Shown in pieces: positions 60,196 to 64,000 of a stretch of 64,000 bases of DNA. The translations under genes were made by a program, and so were the position numbers. Source of the DNA: Polyangiaceae bacterium (GTDB lineage: Bacteria; Myxococcota_A; Polyangia; Polyangiales; Polyangiaceae); assembly GCA_020846005.1 (NCBI GenBank), contig JADLEQ010000041.1:1-64000 (forward strand), in the 5' to 3' direction. Within the stretch, counting starts at the first letter, position 1, and each line of letters opens with the position of its first letter. The notes under the pieces were generated by a model, which saw nothing but the letters and a program-made list of their open reading frames with translations, ran no database searches and was not told the origin of the DNA.

Positions 60196-60555
60196 ATGAG
60201 CTGGATTGGAGTCGCCGGTGTCCTCGGCTTCCTGGGGGTAGCGCTCGGCGCGTTCGGGGCGCACGGTCTCCGCGGACGCGTGCCCGAGCCCATGCTCGCC
60301 CACTGGCAGACGGCGACGCTCTACCTGCTCGTCCACGCGGTCGCGCTGCTCGCGATCGGCGCGTACGGGCGAGCGACGGCGGTCGCGGTCGGCTGGCCCG
60401 CGGCGCTCTTCCTGGCGGGCGTCGTGCTGTTCAGCGGATCGCTGTACGTCCTGGTGCTCACAGGCGTGCCGCGCCTCGGGATGGTGACGCCGCTCGGCGG
60501 CCTGTCGCTGCTCGCCGGCTGGCTCGCGGTCGTCGTCGTCCTCGGCCGCAGCTAG
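60196..60555 (+). CDS. DUF423-family small membrane protein
   Basis: 119 residues with four predicted membrane helices: WIGVAGVLGFLGVALGAFGA, LYLLVHAVALLAIGAYG, ALFLAGVVLFSGSLYVLVL and LGGLSLLAGWLAVVVVLG. The motif GAFGAHGLRGR and the H-W-Q-T-A-T-x-Y region are typical of the DUF423 (YgdD-like) family. The function is unknown. TAGTCC ends 6 nt before the ATG. It is convergent with the ABC1 kinase, with only 12 nt between stops. Confidence 0.88.
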   Translation: MSWIGVAGVLGFLGVALGAFGAHGLRGRVPEPMLAHWQTATLYLLVHAVALLAIGAYGRATAVAVGWPAALFLAGVVLFSGSLYVLVLTGVPRLGMVTPLGGLSLLAGWLAVVVVLGRS

Positions 60556-60567
60556 CGCCGCGCGGCG

Positions 60568-61914
60568 TCAGCTCGGCGGCGTGGCCTCCGCCGGGGCCGA
60601 GGCCGAGCGCGCGAACGCCATCGCGGCGTAGGGGACGATGAGCCCCGGGAGCCCCTGCCGCGGCGCGAGCTGGCCGACCAGCCCGAAGAGGAGCGCGAGC
60701 GTCCGCTCCACGTAGAAGAAGCCGTCTGGGTACTCGATGTTGCGCATGATCTCACGCAGCTGCCCGCGCACCTGCTGATACGGCGACAGCCGCTCGATCT
60801 CGTCGCGATCGAGCTTGGAGAAGTCCTCGATCCGTACCCGGGAGAGCACCTTGAGGTACTCCCTCCCGACTCGGGTCAGGAGCTCCCGATCCCCCCCTGC
60901 GGCGACGAAGCCCATGCGCTCGAGCCCCTGCAGGATCTCGACGTCGCTCCGACTCATCGCGCCGATGACGACCTGCCGCATGCCCTCTGCCAGCGCCGGA
61001 GTCACCTCCTCGACCGCCCCGTAGTCGAGGATCACGAGCGTGGGGCCGGCCGCGCCCGCCTCCTGGCGCACCAGGAAGTTCCCAGGGTGGGGATCGGCGT
61101 GGAAGCGCCGGTGGTCGAACAGCATCCTTCCGTAGCACTCGACCAGGAGGCGCCCCACGGCCTCGGGCTCCACCCCGAGCTGCTTCAGCGCGCCAAGATC
61201 GTTGATCTTCACGCCGGCCTCGAACGACATCGTGAGAACGCCACCAGCCGTGAGCTCGGGGACGACGCGCGGCACCACGACGTCGGCGCGCTCGGCGAAC
61301 ATCGCGCGGACGAGCTCCATGTTGGCGCGCTCGTGGGGGTAGTCCGTCTCGCGCGCGAGCATCGCCTCGAGCTGGTCGAGGACCCGATCCAGGCGCGACA
61401 CCACGACGAGCAAGCGCACGAGCGGGAGCACGCTGCGGAGGACCGCGAGGTCCCGGCGGATCAGGACCTCGATGCCCGGGTAGAGCACCTTCACCGCCAC
61501 CGCCTGGCCGTCCCGCGTGACGGCGCGGTGCACCTGGGCCAGCGACGCCGCCGCGATCGCCTCGCGCTCGAACGACGCGAAGCGCTCCAGCGCTCCCGGA
61601 CCCAGCGCCTCGACCAGGCGGGTCTCGACCTCCGTGAACGGGCGCTGAGGCACCTTGTCCTGGAGCTTCGAGAGCGCGTCGCCGTAGGCGCGCGGGAGGA
61701 ACGACCCGACGACGCTCAGCACCTGACCCATCTTGATGTAGACCCCACGCAGCCGCACGAAGCCCTCGGCGAGACGCCGCGCGTTGCGGGCGTTCACCCG
61801 CTCGAGGCGCGCGCGGGCGCGCTCGCCACGTACGACCCTCGTGTAGAGCCAGTGCGCCCCGTAGGACGAGAAGATCGTCCAGAACATCAGCAGCGCGCGG
61901 AACGATCGCAGCAT
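60568..61914 (-). CDS. ABC1/UbiB-family atypical kinase
   Basis: 448 residues. Conserved blocks: LRGVYIKMGQVLS (KxGQ), AAASLAQVHRAV, VAVKVLYPGIEVLIRRDL, ETDYPHERANMELV, FHADPHPGNFLV and LVILDYGAVEEV. This family is required for ubiquinone biogenesis in other bacteria and has an atypical ATPase/kinase fold. The C-terminal about 40 residues are hydrophobic (LALLFGLVGQLA), which may place it on the membrane. TAGGCT lies 9 nt before the ATG, a near-leaderless arrangement. It is divergent from the hydrolase at 61979. Confidence 0.9.
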   Translation of the reverse strand: MLRSFRALLMFWTIFSSYGAHWLYTRVVRGERARARLERVNARNARRLAEGFVRLRGVYIKMGQVLSVVGSFLPRAYGDALSKLQDKVPQRPFTEVETRLVEALGPGALERFASFEREAIAAASLAQVHRAVTRDGQAVAVKVLYPGIEVLIRRDLAVLRSVLPLVRLLVVVSRLDRVLDQLEAMLARETDYPHERANMELVRAMFAERADVVVPRVVPELTAGGVLTMSFEAGVKINDLGALKQLGVEPEAVGRLLVECYGRMLFDHRRFHADPHPGNFLVRQEAGAAGPTLVILDYGAVEEVTPALAEGMRQVVIGAMSRSDVEILQGLERMGFVAAGGDRELLTRVGREYLKVLSRVRIEDFSKLDRDEIERLSPYQQVRGQLREIMRNIEYPDGFFYVERTLALLFGLVGQLAPRQGLPGLIVPYAAMAFARSASAPAEATPPS

Positions 61915-61978
61915 GGGCCGGCCAGCCTAGTGCCCGGCCGCGCGAGCCACCAGCCTCGGCGCGAGGTAGGCTCTCGGC

Positions 61979-63106
61979 GTGAGCCGCGGCCGGGACGAAG
62001 ATCGTCGCGCCCTCGGGGCTGCCGCGGCCGTCGCCGTGGGCGGCGCGGTGGCGCTCGTCGGGGTGGCGTGGCGTGCGCCGGAGGCGGCCCACGCGCCCGC
62101 CGCGGCTACGGCGAGCTTGGCCGAGGCGCCGCCCGCGGCCACCGGCGCCCCCCAGGACGCGCCCTCGCCGGGCTCGGCGCCGGGCGGAGCGCGCTCGCGC
62201 GCGTTCGACACCTGCAAGCCACCGGATCCGATCGGCCTCGGGCCGTACGGGCCGTGGATCGAGCTGCCGCTCGGCTCGCTGGCGATCCCGCAGCGGGGCG
62301 GGCACGACGCCGCGCTCGGCCATGATCTGTGGATCCACCTACACGGCTTCGACGCCGCTCGCCGAATCGTCGCGGAGCACGCGCGGGGCGTCACCTACCT
62401 CGGCGTGGACCTCGGCGCGGGGAGCGGCGCCTACACGCGTCCCTTCCAGGAGCCGCACGCGCTCGACGAGCTCGTGCGCGCGGTCGAGGTGGCGCTGGTG
62501 GCGCACCACCACGATCCGCGGGCCCACGTCCGGCGCGTGGGCGTCTCGGCGTGGAGCGCGGGCTATGGAGCGATCGTCGAGCTGCTGCGCCGCGACGCGC
62601 AGAGGCTCGACGCGGTCGTGCTCCTCGACGCCCCGCACGGGAGCTGGGCGCGTGGGCCCGTGGCCGCGCCGGGGCCAGGCGACGTCTCGCTGCGGAACCT
62701 CGAGCCGCTCGTCCGGTTCGCGCGCCGCGCGGCGGCGGGCGACGCGCTGCTCGTGGTCACCCACTCGGCGATCCAGCCGCCGGACTATCCGTCGACACGC
62801 GCCACGGCGGACGCGCTCGGGCGCGAGCTCGGCGCCCACTGGCGTCCGCTCGCGCGAGGCGACGACCTCTACGGACCGACGCGCGAGGCGACGCTCGGAC
62901 GCTTCTTCGCCTGGGGGTTCTCGGGCGAGGACGAGGGGGCACACTGCGCGCACCTCGCGCACCTCGAGCGCGCGCTCGCGCTCGCCGAGGCGCGGTGGGA
63001 GACGCCGCCGCTCGATCGGAGCGTCCCGCCGACCCCAGCGCCGCCACGGCGACCGGCGCCGGGGACGAGGCGCTCAGGCACGATCCAGCTCGAGCTCGTC
63101 GAGTGA
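61979..63106 (+). CDS. Exported alpha/beta-hydrolase-like protein
   Basis: 375 residues. GTG 61979; TAGGCT ends 6 nt before it. The N terminus is basic then hydrophobic (RRALGAAAAVAVGGAVALVG), a signal peptide or anchor, followed by an Ala/Pro spacer. The domain has LWIHLHGFDAARRI (HG oxyanion motif), GVSAWSAGYGAI with Ser in a variant AxSxG elbow, VVLLDAPHGSWAR and VVTHSAIQPPDY. A final His near FSGEDEGAHCAHL may complete a triad, but this is inferred. The function is not known. The stop is 9 nt from the convergent threonine dehydratase stop. Confidence 0.7.
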   Translation: MSRGRDEDRRALGAAAAVAVGGAVALVGVAWRAPEAAHAPAAATASLAEAPPAATGAPQDAPSPGSAPGGARSRAFDTCKPPDPIGLGPYGPWIELPLGSLAIPQRGGHDAALGHDLWIHLHGFDAARRIVAEHARGVTYLGVDLGAGSGAYTRPFQEPHALDELVRAVEVALVAHHHDPRAHVRRVGVSAWSAGYGAIVELLRRDAQRLDAVVLLDAPHGSWARGPVAAPGPGDVSLRNLEPLVRFARRAAAGDALLVVTHSAIQPPDYPSTRATADALGRELGAHWRPLARGDDLYGPTREATLGRFFAWGFSGEDEGAHCAHLAHLERALALAEARWETPPLDRSVPPTPAPPRRPAPGTRRSGTIQLELVE

Positions 63107-63115
63107 GGCCGCGCG

Positions 63116-64000
63116 TCAGCCGAGCGGGCGCGGGGCGTCTCCGAACGGCAGCGCGTCGAGATCCACGTTCCCGCCGCAGAGCACTACGGCCACGCGGCGC
63201 TCCGGTGCCTCGCGGCGGAAACGCTCCGAGAGCGCCACCGCCAGCCCGACCGCCGCGCTGGGCTCGATCACGAGCTTCATCCGCTCCCACACCAGCCGCA
63301 GCGCGGCCACGATCTCGGGTTCGTCCGCCGTGAAGATGTCGCGCACCACGTCACGCACGACGGGCCACGTCAGCTCGCCGAGCGACGTGCGCAGGCCGTC
63401 CGCGATCGTGCGGGGGTCGTCCTGGGGCAGGCGCTCCCCGGCGCGCCGGCTCCGCGCGGCGTCGTCGGCGCCGAGGGGCTCGGCGCCGTAGACGGCGAGG
63501 CCCGGGCGGAGCTCGCGGAGCGCGAGCGCGATCCCGGAGATCATCCCGCCCCCGCCGACCGGGACGATCACCGCCTCGAGCTCGGGCGCCTGCTCGACGA
63601 GCTCGAGCGCGATCGTCCCCTGCCCCGCGATGACGTCCGCGTGGTCGAATGGCGGGATGAGCGCGCCGCCGGTCTCCGCCACCAGCCTCGCCGCCGCCGC
63701 CTCGCGAGCTCGCAGCGTCGGTTCGCACTCGATGATCCGCCCACCGTAGCCCTCGACCGCGGCCCGCTTCACCCGGGGGGCGGTGCGCGGCATCACGATC
63801 CACGCCGGCAGCCCGCGCAGCCCCGCGGCGATGGCGAGCGCCTGCGCGTGGTTGCCGCTCGAGTGGGTGACGACGCCCGCGGGCATCGGGTCGCTCGGGA
63901 GCGACAGCACGGCGTTCGCCGCGCCCCTCAGCTTGAAGCTCCCGCCCCGCTGGAGGCACTCGCACTTGAAGAGGAGCGAGCGCCCCGCGAGGACGTCGAG
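63116..64000 (-). CDS. Threonine/serine dehydratase, start beyond window
   Basis: At least 295 residues. The frame runs off the right edge in LDVLAGRSLLFKCECL, so the N terminus is missing. The PLP lysine is in RGGSFKLRGAANAV. Further motifs are [35 protein letters not shown] (phosphate-binding Gly loop), IVMPRTAP, and a C-terminal VVLCGGNVDLDAL. It lacks the regulatory domain of biosynthetic IlvA, since it stops soon after the catalytic core, so it is a catabolic threonine deaminase or serine racemase type. It produces 2-oxobutyrate (or pyruvate) and ammonia. The exact substrate cannot be told from the sequence. Confidence 0.88.
   Translation of the reverse strand, partial: LDVLAGRSLLFKCECLQRGGSFKLRGAANAVLSLPSDPMPAGVVTHSSGNHAQALAIAAGLRGLPAWIVMPRTAPRVKRAAVEGYGGRIIECEPTLRAREAAAARLVAETGGALIPPFDHADVIAGQGTIALELVEQAPELEAVIVPVGGGGMISGIALALRELRPGLAVYGAEPLGADDAARSRRAGERLPQDDPRTIADGLRTSLGELTWPVVRDVVRDIFTADEPEIVAALRLVWERMKLVIEPSAAVGLAVALSERFRREAPERRVAVVLCGGNVDLDALPFGDAPRPLG

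Overview
The window is a very GC-rich (roughly 70-75 percent), densely coded chromosomal segment. It carries housekeeping genes (metK, argJ, gyrA, parC/parE, bamA, nth, thrC, rlmE, rplC, rplS, smpB, purH), large FHA and histidine-kinase signalling proteins, and many secreted lipoproteins with Gly/Ala/Ser-rich spacers and MopE-like Asp-rich motifs. That mixture, with a putative sigma-54 promoter and a CheA-CheY fusion, points to a myxobacterium of the Polyangia type (Sorangium/Sandaracinus-like). This is inferred from gene content, not from a marker search.

Layout. 1-8.0 kb: the end of an FHA-GGDEF gene, a choice-of-anchor lipoprotein, metK with a repetitive tail, a CheA-type hybrid kinase, and an argJ-PDZ lipoprotein pair. 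8.0-9.7 kb: tRNA-Thr(CGT) followed by decayed Mu-like phage genes. 9.7-14.2 kb: a tightly overlapping four-gene operon (MoxR ATPase, small protein, HExxH metallopeptidase with VWA-like domain, divergent MetK paralogue), the strongest candidate for an undescribed system. 14.5-21.7 kb: a class III cyclase, a large lipoprotein and the parC-parE operon. 22.1-24.5 kb: bamA. 24.5-26.5 kb: a glycine-rich lipoprotein with a radical SAM/SPASM enzyme behind a sigma-54-like promoter, the second candidate system. 26.6-36.4 kb: small secreted proteins, a metallophosphoesterase, gyrA-nth, a YceI-like lipoprotein and a hydrolase. 36.4-42.4 kb: translation and RNA genes (thrC, rlmE, a PHAX-domain protein, a RluA-RlmI fusion, an isolated rplC, and divergent rplS). 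42.5-53.7 kb: a phospho-signalling block (zinc ribbon-FHA, VWA-FHA membrane protein, PP2C phosphatase, FAD oxidoreductase with a coupled histidine kinase, and a triple-FHA ABC transporter). 53.7-64 kb: metabolic genes (aldolase-dehydrogenase, smpB, purH, dipeptidase, ABC1 kinase, threonine dehydratase).

A recurring feature is a -10-like hexamer (mostly TAnnnn) ending exactly 6-7 nt before the start codon of at least 13 genes. It implies leaderless mRNAs and was used here to correct several starts; other genes have clear GGAG/GAGGAG Shine-Dalgarno sites. Starts were chosen from these two signals and from 4-nt overlaps. Long open frames antisense to real genes are a composition artefact and are left out.
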